NCBI GenBank assembly: GCA_028023455.1
Contig: JAQFVV010000030.1
Coordinates: 2,436,501 to 2,500,500, forward strand
DNA length: 64,000 nt
DNA from: Epiperipatus broadwayi
Lineage: Eukaryota > Onychophora > Udeonychophora > Euonychophora > Peripatidae
Direction of reading: 5' to 3'
Of the stretch, positions 37,276 through 48,800 are shown piece after piece. A program made the position numbers and the translations under genes. A model generated the notes under the pieces. The model was not told the origin of the DNA. It ran no database searches and saw nothing but the letters and a program-made list of their open reading frames with translations. The stretch's first letter is position 1; every line of letters begins with the position of its first letter.

Positions 37276-38055
37276 GTTTATTTTTAAAAAGTCAGTAACA
37301 GCGGTGGGCACAATTAAATTTGGCAATTAAAATCTGATTTTTAATTGTAATTAACAATTTAAAAATAACGTAATGTGATCTGAAATTAAGGTGATGAAAT
37401 TTGATTTTTAAATGGAATTGAAAATTAAAAAACTAAAGACAAAAATAAGAATTTAATTTTTAATTGTTTTAATTAAATTTTGCCCAACAGTGGTTCTTAT
37501 TTTTATTTTAAACTTTTAGTTTACTCTAACAGAGAGAAAAAAAACACCCAAGAAAATGAATTTCTTTGGAAACAAAAATTTCAATTTTAGATCGCTTAGC
37601 GAAATGAGAAGGATCAACAGCGATTGGAAAACGTTTTAGTTGTATTTCCTCTTGACTTCGTTTAGGAGAAGCTACAGTACATCACATCATGACAAATCTG
37701 ATGTCTCAAATAGCGATAATAATTAAAATCCCGTACATGTATGAAAAAAAATGTAAATTACGCATAAAAATATATTGTTTTAATAAAATTAAATACTGTA
37801 GTTAATAAAAAAAGTTTGTCTTGTATCTATTCTTTTCAAATTTGAAATTTTTTATTAGTCATATTTTATTTTCTTATTTTTTTTTATGCAAATTTTAAAG
37901 TAATTTTACGTTGTTGCTTTGCTTTTATGCGATTTTTGGAAAATTACAGTCCATATCCCCCATTTTCAAGGTAAGTTACGTCTATTTTTGTGCGATATCT
38001 TTTGTGCGCATTTTCTGAGGAACCTATCTACCGCATAAACGAGACCCAAGTGTAC

Positions 38056-40200
38056 TAAAATTTAATATTATAGAGATTGGTGGTACAAGAGAAGATTTAA
38101 TGTAAAGGATGGAGTGCAGTACGTTGAAGCCGCGGCTTTGTAGAAATAAAATAAAGCAGACGGGATAGCATCTCGCTATAAATCCGTATAAGGTTTTGGC
38201 GCAGTATCAGCCCGAGCCTGGCATCCTACCATGTAACTCCGTGACTGAGTAACTCATGCATAAAAATTGCCAGTTTTTTAGCTCTATCTGGGAACTGCAA
38301 GAAGAGGGAATGGTTTCACCTGTATGTACCCTTCAGAAATCCAAAGCAGGCCTCAACAACCAATACACTTACACTTACAACACACAATATAAAGTCTATA
38401 AACGATTATATAAAAAGGGGGTCCAATCAAGCAAAAGCGCTTAATCAATTCCTAAAATTTTAAAAAGGTCACATTCTCTACCTCAAATTTAACAGTTTTC
38501 AAACTAAACTGCAATAAAACGAATTATTTTAAATATAGGGGTGGGAATGCATGATTATAGGGATTCATGCACTTATACGTAATCATGCATTTCTATATTA
38601 TTCGCTTATTTAATCTCACACAGGTCGCATTATATTTAAACAAATAAAAATATACCTTTCTTAAAAGGAAGTTATTTAACAGTTATAAAGATATGAAACA
38701 AAATAGCCCTTGAACGAGCGATTGGACAAGATAGTTAAATATATAGGAACAGTTTTACAATTTAGCCGCAATAATATGGCAGCATACTAATTTAAAAAGG
38801 GAAAGGAGTGATTTGCTCGTTAGTAAGACCATCCAGGCACACTATCATAATAAAAGAAATAAAACAAATTAGCAAAATTTAAAAATATTAACCCAAGTAT
38901 AGAGAGAAGCACATTAGTTATATTACAAAGAGATTACACAAAAGTAGAGTTTATGATAGAAAATAAATTAAGAAATAGTTATAGCTTTATGAGGGAATAT
39001 ATAAATTTCACAAGAGCTCTTGGGTTAATTAAGTTACCTCGTATTATGTGGGACATTCAATGCATACATTTTATTCTTCGGTTGACCTGAATTGATTTCG
39101 GTTTTGTATGGAGTCTATTTTCACTTGTTTGACGGCAGCAGCATTTACTTTGATATTTATGGCAGCTTTTTGGTCTAGGATCAAACTTGGTTACATTTTC
39201 AGCGGCAGTTTATAGTAAGACTTCTTACATAAAGGGCATCAGATGGTATGACCATTCCGAGAAGAAAGATTGCCTGCCTTTACTTTGACATTCTAATTTC
39301 CCTTGGCAAAGGCTGTTAGGTACAGTTCTCTAATTGTATAGGTCTGGTTTCGGCTTTAGCTTCTCAAAATTATGGCCACTAAGTTATTTTCTCAAAATAT
39401 AAAATCAATATCCTCTCAAAATATGGCCACTCAGTAAGTACTATAAAATCAGTCTAAAATATGCCTCTCAGTAAGTGCTCTGAATATGTAAATCAATAAT
39501 CATAATCACGATTCCTTATAAATAAAATCCAGCTCTATATATGAGAGAAGTATACAATAGCCCTGCCCTGCGGCATAACAATCCATTAACCAAAAATAGA
39601 TTTGCTAAAACAAATCTGTAACTTATCCGAATATCTAATACAACAGGGTTTTATAATTTTATTTTTAAAATATTCAGATTAAAATTTTGTTTTAAACATA
39701 TTTTAATTTTAAAAAATACCAAAGTGGACATCTGTTGTTATCTTGATGGCCAAATATTTAAGCCACTAATGTATTTTAGAAATCTAATTAATTAAACCTA
39801 TTGTTCTCTTCCTAACCCTCATTTACTTTCTACATCAAGTGATTTTAAAATCTAAAATAACAAGCTTACTTTCTTTTTAAATTTTTAATGTTTAAATCCA
39901 TTTAAAAGTTTAATATTATTTTAAATTAAATGAAAACAAATATTACAATGTAATATTTCTAAATAAATAGATTTAAACAAAACTTTAAATAACGAAAATA
40001 TTTTTCTTTTAAGTTTTAAATATTTTATCATAGTATGTGTGTAAATACGACTTATATGACCTACTTTTTAAAATGAATATGTATACATGTATATACTCAC
40101 AATTTACACATCATTTATGCTGAGGATTATGAAATTATATAACGAGCGTTTAAACTAGGCGTGATTTCGGTATATAAGCACAGTACGTACACACTACGAT
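38056..40200. other. No gene seen in the rest of the insertion
   Basis: 38100-38260 is GC-richer, with GCAGTATCAGCCCGAGCCTG. 39040-39400 has a less AT-rich texture with GGCAGCAGCATTTACTTTG. 39380-39480 repeats AAAATATGGCCACTCAGTAAG-like words two or three times. Frames are broken throughout. Confidence 0.4.
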
Positions 40201-40276
40201 ATTGGAGTTTAAATTAGGGTATGAGGGCATGAAAGGAATGAAAAAGGTGAAACGAAGATATTTCAATAAGCACAAT

Positions 40277-40560
40277 CATATTTGTAATGTGACCTGTGAT
40301 ACAACTTTATCTAAAATAAAATACTATAGCAAATTAATTGATAAAGAAGTCATTTATTTTAATAGAAATAAAAAAAAGATTAGCCTTGTAATAATAATGT
40401 TTATCATCATTTTCATTTAATAATGTTTTAGCTTTAACTGCATGAAATTGAACTTTAATCTAATCTTCAAAGTTTATGATTAAGCAATTTCTTTTGTTAT
40501 ATGACAATGCTTTACATATATGATTTAAACTTTAAAGCATTATATATGTAACTACATCAG
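40277..40560 (-). repeat. Putative 5' LTR, second part
   Basis: Homology to the left LTR resumes with TTGTAATGTGACCTGTG and runs through TTTATCATCATTTTCATTTA. The end near ACTACATCA at about 40550 is a guess based on the usual CA boundary. Confidence 0.5.
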
Positions 40561-40912
40561 CACCCAACAGGATTACCTCAACTATAGCAATTTCTACATA
40601 TGATAGCCATAAATTATATAAAAGACCATACTATTTTAACTTAAAAAATTTATATAAAACTAATTAAACATAATATTCATTAAATAAATAACATTAAATA
40701 TTTACTTTATCAACTTCCATTCATGCATATATAATAATAATTGTCTATGAGAGAAATGTTTATGTATGAAATTAAAACACGTTAATTTTTCATTATTATA
40801 CTATTACTAAATAGATATACTTGTTCTTTGAGATCATAGTCTTCAGAAATACTAAAGTATTTTTTTTTAAATATATATATCACATGGTTTTGTAGTTAAA
40901 TAGAGATAATAA
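40561..40912. other. No gene seen
   Basis: AT-rich DNA without a recognised feature. Confidence 0.5.
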
Positions 40913-41128
40913 GTGGCTGCTGGAGGGTTGCATTAGATCCTAAGATCTAAGTGCAGTGCTCTCAGATCCAAGGCTCCTCACTGATGAAGGCCACAAGCCA
41001 GAAACTAGTTTGGGGATATTGGATGAGTAGGCACTAGATGGGAATTTTATGCACAAGCCTTCTGGCATCCATTGATTACTCTGGCTTGCACTGAATGGCC
41101 ATATGTATAGAGAGTTTTGTCTGGTTTA
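40913..41128 (+). mobile_element. Foldback repeat family, copy 4 (single arm)
   Basis: It reads GGCTGCTGGAGGGTTGCATT, AGATCCAAGGCTCCTCACTG, then the arm TGAGTAGGCACTAGATGGGA and GCCTTCTGGCATCCATTGAT to GAGAGTTTTGTCTGGTTTAA. It is the clearest single-arm form and serves as a reference for the family. Confidence 0.88.
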
Positions 41129-42089
41129 AATATATATATATTAGAAGTAATACTAGTGTCAAAAATAAACAGTTCATAAACTGATCCGTAGTTTTTTTCT
41201 TTCTTTTAGTGACTTAAAGAAGTTAATAGACTATGATACAGATATTTTTAGAAATCCATCATTAGCATATGTTAAATAGATAAAGTTATTCGTCCATTGT
41301 TCATGTTAGTTGTTGTAAATTTGGTAATGATAAGACAAATCCATTAATAATTCTTCTTGAAAATTTTTTAAAAGAAAAGTTTCACCATGATTTATATTTT
41401 TAAGAATTCCATTTTAAAGTAATTAGCTGATATTGACCTTCTTGAAATTAAGTGTTTTAATAGATAATTTTCTCATCAGATGTAACAAGAAATAGCTCAT
41501 GGAACCAAGACTGGTTTCCCTTTCCCGACCAAGCAAATTTTAACTTTTGTTTCATGGTCATTTGTTATCTATACTATAAGAATGACAGTAATTTTGAAAA
41601 ATTCTAGCTTATATATAAACTCCTGTTTATGTCAATATTTAGATCATCAGATAATTAATCACAAAGTACTTTTGAATGTCCTTCTACTTCGTTCATGTTT
41701 GAATTTCCTCAACACTTTTGTTCAAAAGATTTGCCTACACACCTAGTCTTGTTTAGAATGTGCCTTTCAAAGCTTTTTACAAATTTGAACAAAAAATTAT
41801 TTAAATAAAATATTACCTAAAATATTTACAATTAAATACATCACTTTTCAAATAAATAAATACATTATATATTCATTTCAAATAATGCATTTCTCTTTTT
41901 TTTTTAATAAAGTAAATAAGGTTTTAAATAAAGTTTTAAATTTTAAGATAAAAAAATATTCTTGCATATACACAGATCTTCATTATTAAATACTAGACTT
42001 ATCTATGTTAATTATGCAGGGTGAAGCGCAAAAGTAGGTGGATAGTAGTCGATACATATTTTGAGATTACTAATACAATACAATTTTAT
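41129..42089. other. No gene seen
   Basis: AT-rich DNA without a recognised repeat. Confidence 0.5.
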
Positions 42090-42297
42090 AAGCTAAACTC
42101 TCCATACAGTAGCTCCACCAGTGCAAACCAGAGTAATCAATGGATGCAAGGTTTGTGTATAAAATTCCTATCTAGTGCCTACTTATCCAATATTCCCAGG
42201 CTAGTTTCTAGCTTGTGGCTGTCATCAATGAGGAGCCTTGGGTCTGAGAGCACTGCACCTAGATCTAAGTATTAATGCAACCCTCCAACAGCCATCA
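42090..42297 (-). mobile_element. Foldback repeat family, copy 5 (single arm)
   Basis: The same content as the copy at 40913 but reversed, ending with GCAACCCTCCAACAGCC. Its right flank (TTAGTGATTTAAAATCAATTC, ATGCTGAACTGAGTTCAGAT) is shared with the flank of copy 6 near 44000-44090, so a longer duplicated unit is possible. Confidence 0.85.
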
Positions 42298-42373
42298 TGA
42301 TGTTTAGTGATTTAAAATCAATTCTGTCCAATAGAATTATGGTCACTGATGCTGAACTGAGTTCAGATCTATA

Positions 42374-43669
42374 CACCTGGGTCTCTTTTTATGCGGTAGA
42401 TAGGTTCCTCAGAAAACGCGCACAAAAGAAATCGCACAAAAATAGACTTATCTTGAAAAATGGGGGATACATACTGTAATTTTCCAAAAATTGCATAAAA
42501 GCAAAGCAACAATGTAAAATTACTTAAAAATTTGTATAAAAAATAAATAAAATAAAATATGACTAATAAAAAATTTTAAATTTGAAAAAAATTGATACAA
42601 CACAAACTTTTTTTATTAACTACAGTATTTAATTATATTCAAAACAATATATTTTTATGTGTAATTTACATTTTTTCCATATATGTACGGTATTTTAATC
42701 ATTATCGCTATTTGAGACATCAGATTCGTCATGATGTGATGTGAGGTACTGTAGATTCTCAAACCAAGTCAAGAGGAAATACAACTAAAACGTTTTCCAA
42801 TCACTGTTGATCCTTCCCATTTCGCTAAGCGATCTAAAATTGAAATTTTTGTTTCCAATGAAATTCATTTTCTTCGGTGTTTTTTTTCACTCCGTTAGAG
42901 TAAACTAAAAGTTTAAAATAAAAGTAAGAACTTAGACTTACGATAATAAAAAGATACCAACTCATCCCTGTTGGGCAAAATTTAATTAAAACTAACAATT
43001 AAAAATTAAATTCTTATTTTTGTCTTTAATCTTTTAATTTTCAATTCCGTTTAAAAATCAAATTTTATCGTTTCACATCACCTTAATTTCACTTCACGTT
43101 ACGTAATTTTTAAATTGTTAATTACAATTAAAAATCTGATTATAATTGTCAAATTTAATTGTGCCCATCGCTGTTACCTTTTAAAAATAAACTTGTGGAA
43201 ACTAAATGATTAATTGATTACGTACTCTTTTTATAAAAAACAAAAATAGAACTTGATTTAAATTGCAAAAACAACAACATATATAGTATTTTTCATCTAT
43301 AACGTTTGAACAATTTACATTATAGTCTTGTAAAATTTAATATGTGTATGTAAAATGGGGAAATTCTGATTTTAAGTGAATTATGAACTTCTTTATTGCA
43401 TAAAATCTATTACAGTATTATTATAAAGCGCTGAAAATATTGAAATTATTAGATGCAAGTCGAACTCCGATAAGGCGCTATTACTTTAAATATGATGTGA
43501 ATGCGCGAAATTTATAATATTTAAAGTAATAGCGCATTATCAGAGCTCGACTTCTGATCTAATAATTTTTATCGCATAAAAGAAAAACGCATACAAAGAT
43601 ATTAAGAAAAATGAATTGCATAACTTCAAAATAGCATTAAATAAATCCGCATAAAACGAGACCCGGGTG
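42374..43669 (-). mobile_element. TA-flanked MITE family, copy 2
   Basis: The ends CACCTGGGTCTCTTTTTATG and the reverse-complement end ACGAGACCCGGGTG are flanked by TA (42372-42373, 43670-43671). The interior is the reverse complement of copy 1, with the shared palindrome at 43444-43568 and only one unit of the 150-bp block. Confidence 0.87.
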
Positions 43670-43748
43670 TACAAGTTACTGAGCTTGAATTAAAAATATT
43701 ACTGTGTTTTCATTTTGCACTCAAAGCTTTATAGTTAATAAAGTAAAA

Positions 43749-43965
43749 GGTGGCTGCTGGAGGGTTGCATTAGATCCTAAGATCTAGATGCAGTGCTCTC
43801 AGATCCAAGGCTCATCACTGATGAAAGCCACAAGTTAGAAACTAGTCTGGGGATAATAGTTGAGTAGGCACTAAGGGATTTTATCCACAAATTTTCTTGC
43901 ACCCATTGATTACTCTGGCTTTGCACTGGTGGTGCTATGGTATGAAGAATAGCCTGTTTAAATAG
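43749..43965 (+). mobile_element. Foldback repeat family, copy 6 (single arm)
   Basis: Same orientation as copy 4. It has GGCTGCTGGAGGGTTGCATT and the arm with GAGTAGGCACTAAGGGATTTT, and it is more diverged. It lies directly after MITE copy 2. Confidence 0.85.
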
Positions 43966-44186
43966 CTTGTGTAAGTATTACTGGTTATCATGTGATGTTT
44001 AGTGGTTTAAAACCAATCCTGCCCAATAGGATTATGGTAACTTTGGTTATTAATATCAAAAAGTATAGATGCTGAACTGAGTTTAGATCTGTACAAATAT
44101 ACAGGCTAATGAGCTTGAATTGAAAACATTACTGAATCTAAAGGGGTGAGTTTAACTTCTAAGTGAATGTTGTCACTATGCATATA

Positions 44187-44402
44187 AGCCAGCAACACCT
44201 GAAGAAGAGTGGAGAATAATAATACTCGAAATGTGTAATTACTAACCTGTGTTATCTATTTGTGTATTATTACTAACAATTTGTTTGTATTTGGAAAGTT
44301 TAAATAAAGTTTAAAATTTTCTATGCATTTAGCATTCACTCAGATGATAGAAATAGTCCAACATATTACATCTAATAATATACCATCATCATAAACTTTC
44401 AG
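44187..44402 (+). mobile_element. SINE family of 2649-2960, copy 2, head missing
   Basis: It shares CCAGCAACACCTGAAGAAGA, the ATTACTAACCTGTG and TTATTACTAACA blocks, GATAGAAATAGTCCAA and the tail CATCATCATAAACTTTCAG with the copy at 2649. The tRNA-like head is absent or lost, so this is a 5'-truncated copy. Confidence 0.78.
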
Positions 44403-44509
44403 ATAAATTCCCAATGATTAATACTTTAATTAATGATTTAATTAAATGAAATATTATTACTGTGTTTTTATTTTACACTCAAAGCTTTATAGTTAGCTAA
44501 TAAGGTAAA

Positions 44510-44715
44510 AGGCAGCTGCTGGAGGGTTGCATTAAATCCTAAGATCTAGGTATAGTCCTCTCTGATCCAAGGCTGCTCACTGTAGAAACTAGTCTGGTGA
44601 TATTGGATGTGTAAGCACTAGTTAGGGATTTTATGCACAAATCTTGCATCCATTGACTACTCTTGCTTGCAGTGGGTGTACTATTGTATGGAGAGTTTAG
44701 CTTCTGTGTAAACAG
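44510..44715 (+). mobile_element. Foldback repeat family, copy 7 (single arm)
   Basis: It begins GGCAGCTGCTGGAGGGTTGC and closes GTATGGAGAGTTTAGC. An internal deletion removes part of the AAGGCTCCTCACTGATGAAGG region. Confidence 0.83.
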
Positions 44716-45515
44716 CTTGTATAAACATAAGAAATGATGATCATGTGCTATTTAGTAGTTTGCTGTCCACTTTTGATTCACCCTGTATTTTTCTTAATCT
44801 AAGACTACTTACATCAGTATTCATAATTTTTTATATATTTAAGATCTATTTAATATAGATAAATATATATGCCATATAAAATATGCGATTTTAAACCAAT
44901 GTTTTAATGAAAAAAATTATAATTAAAATTCATTTGGCCACATATAAAAATTGCAACAATATATTTTTAAACTGTAAAAGATTATATAACACCTCTATAT
45001 AAAATAAATTCAATGATCAATTGCCATAAGATGAGATATTTATATGTTTACTTTGAAATAAGCTAATAAAAATTTAAATTATATACCATTAAATCTAGAT
45101 CTGTATTTATATATTACATTATGTATATACTATATGCATGAGACTAATTTTATGTACACGTGGAGGCTTAGATGAAAACAATTATCAGGAAAATATATAT
45201 CTACTATGCATGACAGTTAAATATAGTGTTGAACAATGAAATGAAAAAAAATCTTACAGTGCACTTATTTTACTTCAGTTTGTCTTTTTTTAAAAAAAAA
45301 AAAAGAGGAAACTTTCTTACAATAACTGGAGGTAAACAACTTTTGAATAAAATTAAGACAGCTGGTTAAGGGGTTAATAAGTAAAACTTTCAAGCAGATT
45401 TTTACTAAAGATAAATAATTGTCAAAAAAGAAATAAAAATTTCAGTTGTAAGATAGAGATAATTAAATTTAATAGGTAAAATGCTTTTTTTTTTTTTTTG
45501 CATGTGTATTATATA
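44716..45515. other. No gene seen
   Basis: AT-rich DNA with a T/A homopolymer pair near 45281-45305. Confidence 0.5.
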
Positions 45516-46671
45516 CACCTGGATCTTGTTTTGTGCAGTAGATAGGTTCCTCAGATAACGCGCACAAAAGAAATCGCACAAAAATAGACTTAACTTACCT
45601 TGAACAATGGGGATAGGGATTGTAATATTCAGAAATCGCATAAAAGCAAAGCAAGAAGGAAAAATTACTTGAAAATTCGCATTAAAAAAATAAGGAAATA
45701 AAGTATGACTAATAAAAAATTTCAAATATTTGAAAAAAAAAAAAAAAATACAAGACAAACTTTTTTAAATTTTTTTATTAACTACAGTATTTAATTTTAC
45801 ATTTTTTCATACATATTTTAATCATTAGCGGTTATTTGGCTATTTGACAATATGTGTTCGTTTGTGGAATGTTAAATCAGATTCGTCATGTGGCATACAA
45901 TTAACGCTACTTTCAGTCTTCAGCTATGTTAATGGTTTTTTGTTTCTATTTTAAAAAAATGAGATTGTAATCAAAACAAAAAGATTATAGATTATCATTA
46001 GAAATATTATTTTCAGTTTATAAAATGAATAAAATCTTTATTATTTATTTTAAAAATCTAAAAAATTATTTATTTCTGTTATAATTAACAAAATACGTTT
46101 TAAAAGTTTAAAATTTTTGAATATTTATTGCGATATTTTTATATGTAAATATAAATCTATTATTATTATTTACTCATTAGTATAAGTGGGTTATTTATAT
46201 AGAAGCTAATATTCTAGTTACAGCTTCAGGCCATATTCACGTTAGCTGCTAATATAAAGTTATATTTTTGAAAGAAAAAAAAAAGTATTTCAAGTCACAA
46301 TAAGTTATTAATAATTTAAATTTCTTGATATCTAATAAATATAGTGAAATATGAAAGATATTAACTAAATAATATTATTTTTATAAAGCGCAGTCGATAT
46401 TGAAATAAATGAGAGAGTGCAAATTTCTCAAGCGCTTATAGCTACAACCAGCCAATCAAATCTTAAGCACTGGGACAGAGAATTTTAATAAGAAAAGAGT
46501 GGTTCCACTCTTTTCTTTACTTGTCTCAATATATATTCAAGCCAGTCCAAAGTAACTTATATTTGAAAGCGTGAATCTTAAATATCATCACACTTAATTA
46601 ACTGAAATCAAGTTATAAACATACAGCGTGAAATCGCATTAAAACAATCCGCATAAAACGAGACCCAGGTG
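45516..46671 (-). mobile_element. TA-flanked MITE family, copy 3
   Basis: The ends CACCTGGATCTTGTTTTGTG and CATAAAACGAGACCCAGGTG are flanked by TA on both sides. The first 350 bases match copy 2; much of the middle differs, including a block with TAAATCTATTATTATTATTT and CAAGCGCTTATAGCTACAACC, so this copy has an internal replacement or insertion and lacks the palindrome. Confidence 0.82.
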
Positions 46672-46828
46672 TATATATATTTAATTATTTGTAGTTTGTT
46701 AAAATATATTTATTAGTTTACTAATGATTGGAAAAATTTGTATTAGTATACACACTTCTGCGTTCTCATATACTGTATATGTATGTGTAATAAGATAATT
46801 AATATTTACAATTTATGTATTTAATTAA

Positions 46829-46900
46829 AAGGGATTTGAACCCAGACGTTACCTAATATAACAGATACACAAGATCACATACATATGAAAAAGATTAATC
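46829..46900 (-). mobile_element. 5'-truncated copy of the ribozyme-bearing SINE (copy g)
   Basis: On the minus strand it starts about four bases 3' of the predicted cleavage site (GATTAATC) and runs through the tRNA-like part to the terminal GGGTTCAAATCCC, the best B-box match of all copies. The ribozyme core is absent. Confidence 0.6.
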
Positions 46901-47212
46901 TTGAGTTTGCTATTAACTGAAAGGAGACCCTTCGATTCCTCTTGGAGGCCTTAAAGGAACCGAGCAGGGCAAATTCCTAATGTCCACTCCATACGTTCTT
47001 GTCATTGCAGCTGTTATTACTATGTGATTATTCATATAGTATACGAACATGGATGGGCTGCTCACCAACACACATTAGCCATTGTGGTGAGTTTATTGGC
47101 TTTTTATCTGAGTTTAAGATCAAGAAACACCATGATCTTTCTTCTCGGTTGCCTGATAAGGCAGAATGAATGTTTGTGTAAATGATATTTTCGCAATAGA
47201 TATATACAAATT

Positions 47213-48115
47213 ATGACAGACAAAAATAAATCATGGCCCTTATTCCCAGGAGGCTGTAAAGTCACCAACCAAAGCAGCGGTTGGTGGCAGAAGGTGGAGG
47301 GTGCTAAGAATCCCCTGATTGCGGACCCAGGCTGCTATTTGATGACTTTTTATTTAGGTACTTATAACTGCAGATCACTTTCAAGTGAAGGAAGATTGCA
47401 AGAATTAGAAGAACTGTCTTATATTAAATGGGACATTATTGGACTTTGTGAAGTTAGAAGAAAAGGTGAAGAGACAATTGATTTAAAAAGTGGACATGTA
47501 CTCTATTATAAAGGCACAAATATTGGAAATACAAGTGGTGTAGGATTCATTATAAATAAAAAATGAAAGAACAACATTATGGAGATTGATGGTGTATCAG
47601 ACAGAGTGGCAAGATTAGTTATAGAACTTAATAGCAGATACCAAATGCAGATAATTCAGGTTTATGCCCCAACAAGTGCTCATAGTGATGAAGTAGTAGA
47701 AAATTTTTATATGGATGTACAAAAGGCTTTCGATCAGAGTAAACAACATTTTAAAATTGTTATGGGAGATTTTAATGCTAGAATTGGCAAACAAATGAAA
47801 GATGAAAGTGCTGTTGGTAATTTTGATTATGGTAATAGAAATGAGAGAGGACATAGACTAGTGGAATTTGCTGAAAGAGAAAAACTTTATATTATGAATT
47901 TTTTTTTTGAGAAAAGTGTTAAAAGGAAATGGACATGGAAGCATCCCAATGAAGGTACAGCAGAATTGGATTATATTTTAACTAACAGAAAATACATATT
48001 TCAAGATTGTTATGTTCTTAATAAATTTAACACAGGAAGTGATCATGGATTAATAAGATGTAAGATACATGTTAATGCAAAACTAGAGACAAAAATAATT
48101 AAGAAAAACAGTTGA
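47213..48115 (+). pseudogene. RTE endonuclease domain, frameshifted
   Basis: Two open pieces, 47213-47566 and 47579-48115, together form an almost complete exonuclease-endonuclease-phosphatase domain. The order is LGTYNCRSLSSEGRLQELEE, WDIIGLCEVRRKGEE (the catalytic glutamate), LYYKGTN and VGFIINKK; then, after a frameshift near 47566, IQVYAPTSAHSDEVVE, the metal-site motif VMGDFNARIG, WTWKHPNEGTAELDYIL and the catalytic SDHGLIRCKI. All motifs expected of an AP-like endonuclease that nicks target DNA are present, so only the frame is damaged. Similar sequences are often misannotated in animals as craniofacial development protein 2-like. Confidence 0.88.
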
Positions 48116-48800
48116 TATTCCTAATCTTCAGAAATATTCTAATGAATTTAAATTAGAACTTACAAATCGGTTTCAAGTATTAGTAGATTTTGAACATGAT
48201 TCAGATTTGAATGAAATTAATATGAAAATAACTGATACACTTTTAAAAACTGCAACAAAGATAGCTGGTAGAAAAAAGCAGCAATTGACCAATAAAATTT
48301 CTACTGAGACTAGAGAATTTATGAAGAAAAGAAGGAATATGAAGATATACAAAAATGATGCATTAAAAAGGATTGAATATCTCAAATTTTGTAAAATGAT
48401 ACGGAAAAGAGTTGAAAATGATATAAGAAAGTATAACTGTGAACTAGCAAGGAAAGCTGTAGAAGAAAATAAAAGTCTCAAGAATGTAAAACAACATTTT
48501 GGTATTGGTAGGAAATTTATATCTGCAATAAGAAAAAAAGATGGAATTATTACTAAAAAGAGAGATAACATTATGAAATGGGTAGAAGACTTTTATCAAG
48601 AATTATATAGTAATAAAGAACAAGTACCACCTATTTCTATTATATCTTCTGAATTGCCCAGAATTTTGAATGAAGAAGTGAAACATGCAATTAAATGTAT
48701 GAAGAAAGGAAAGGCTCCAGGTAATGATGGAATTATAATTGAAGGTGGAGAAATAGAAAAAATTTTAGCAAAGTTATATACCAATGTCTAAATGATAAAG
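48116..48800 (+). pseudogene. RTE linker between endonuclease and reverse transcriptase
   Basis: An open stretch at 48207-48791 encodes a basic, helical linker (KKRRNMKIYKNDALKRIEYL, VKQHFGIGRK) and the start of the RT fingers (HAIKCMKKGKAPGNDGI), where A-P-G-x-D-G-I is the classical RT domain 0/1 motif of non-LTR elements. The frame breaks again at 48791. Confidence 0.85.

Larger units (their letters stand above)
36656..38052 (+). mobile_element. TA-flanked MITE family (pogo/Tigger-like), copy 1
   Basis: The element starts CACCCGGGTTTTGTTTTATG and ends with CGCATAAACGAGACCCAAGTG, with a TA dinucleotide on each side (36654-36655, 38053-38054). Two relatives at 42374-43669 and 45516-46671 have the same ends in the opposite orientation. 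TA targets and ends of this style fit Tc1/mariner-superfamily elements of the pogo/Tigger type. The interior (TTATGCGAT words) is non-coding. It contains a 124-bp palindrome and a 150-bp tandem duplication that copy 2 lacks. Confidence 0.85.
35990..40276. mobile_element. Insertion of about 4.3 kb in the LTR
   Basis: The interruption of the LTR homology is sharp, and TTGTAA-like words lie at both borders (ATAATGTAA left, CATATTTGTAA right), suggesting a target duplication. The insertion opens with CGGTCTGATTCGTCTGTCTC, is less AT-rich than its surroundings at 36000-36240 and 38100-38260, and carries a MITE at 36656-38052. No coding domain was recognised; a minus frame near 39080-39260 gives cysteine-bearing scraps only. 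Its class is unknown; the TGTAACGG start would fit an LTR end. Confidence 0.5.
32408..40560 (-). mobile_element. LTR retrotransposon with gag only; right LTR split by a large insertion
   Basis: A decayed gag gene (33348-35265) is flanked by two related non-coding blocks: 32408-33345 and 35654-35989 plus 40277-40560. Shared words include TATGGATTTAATTTA, the CTCCACAAATTA block, TTATCTAAAATGAAAT-type, CAAATTAATTGATAAA and TTTATCATCATTTCCATTTA. This fits 3' and 5' LTRs of a minus-strand element. No pol domain lies between gag and the left block, so this is either a gag-only non-autonomous element or a pol deletion. The left LTR carries a SINE; the right LTR carries an insertion of about 4.3 kb. 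Exact LTR ends are uncertain. Confidence 0.6.

Noticed and set aside
40980-41015. Second hammerhead-like core (CTGATGA...GAAAC) in the foldback family
   Set aside because: Stem II (GGC/GCC) is short with an A-A first pair, and I could not find pairing partners for stems I and III or a correctly placed UH cleavage site. Most likely chance.
42021-42479. Two plus-strand frames of 60-84 codons
   Set aside because: They lie within foldback copy 5 and the start of MITE copy 2, which are non-coding repeats.
48173-48784. Minus-strand frames of 62 and 132 codons
   Set aside because: They are antisense shadows of the RTE coding sequence.
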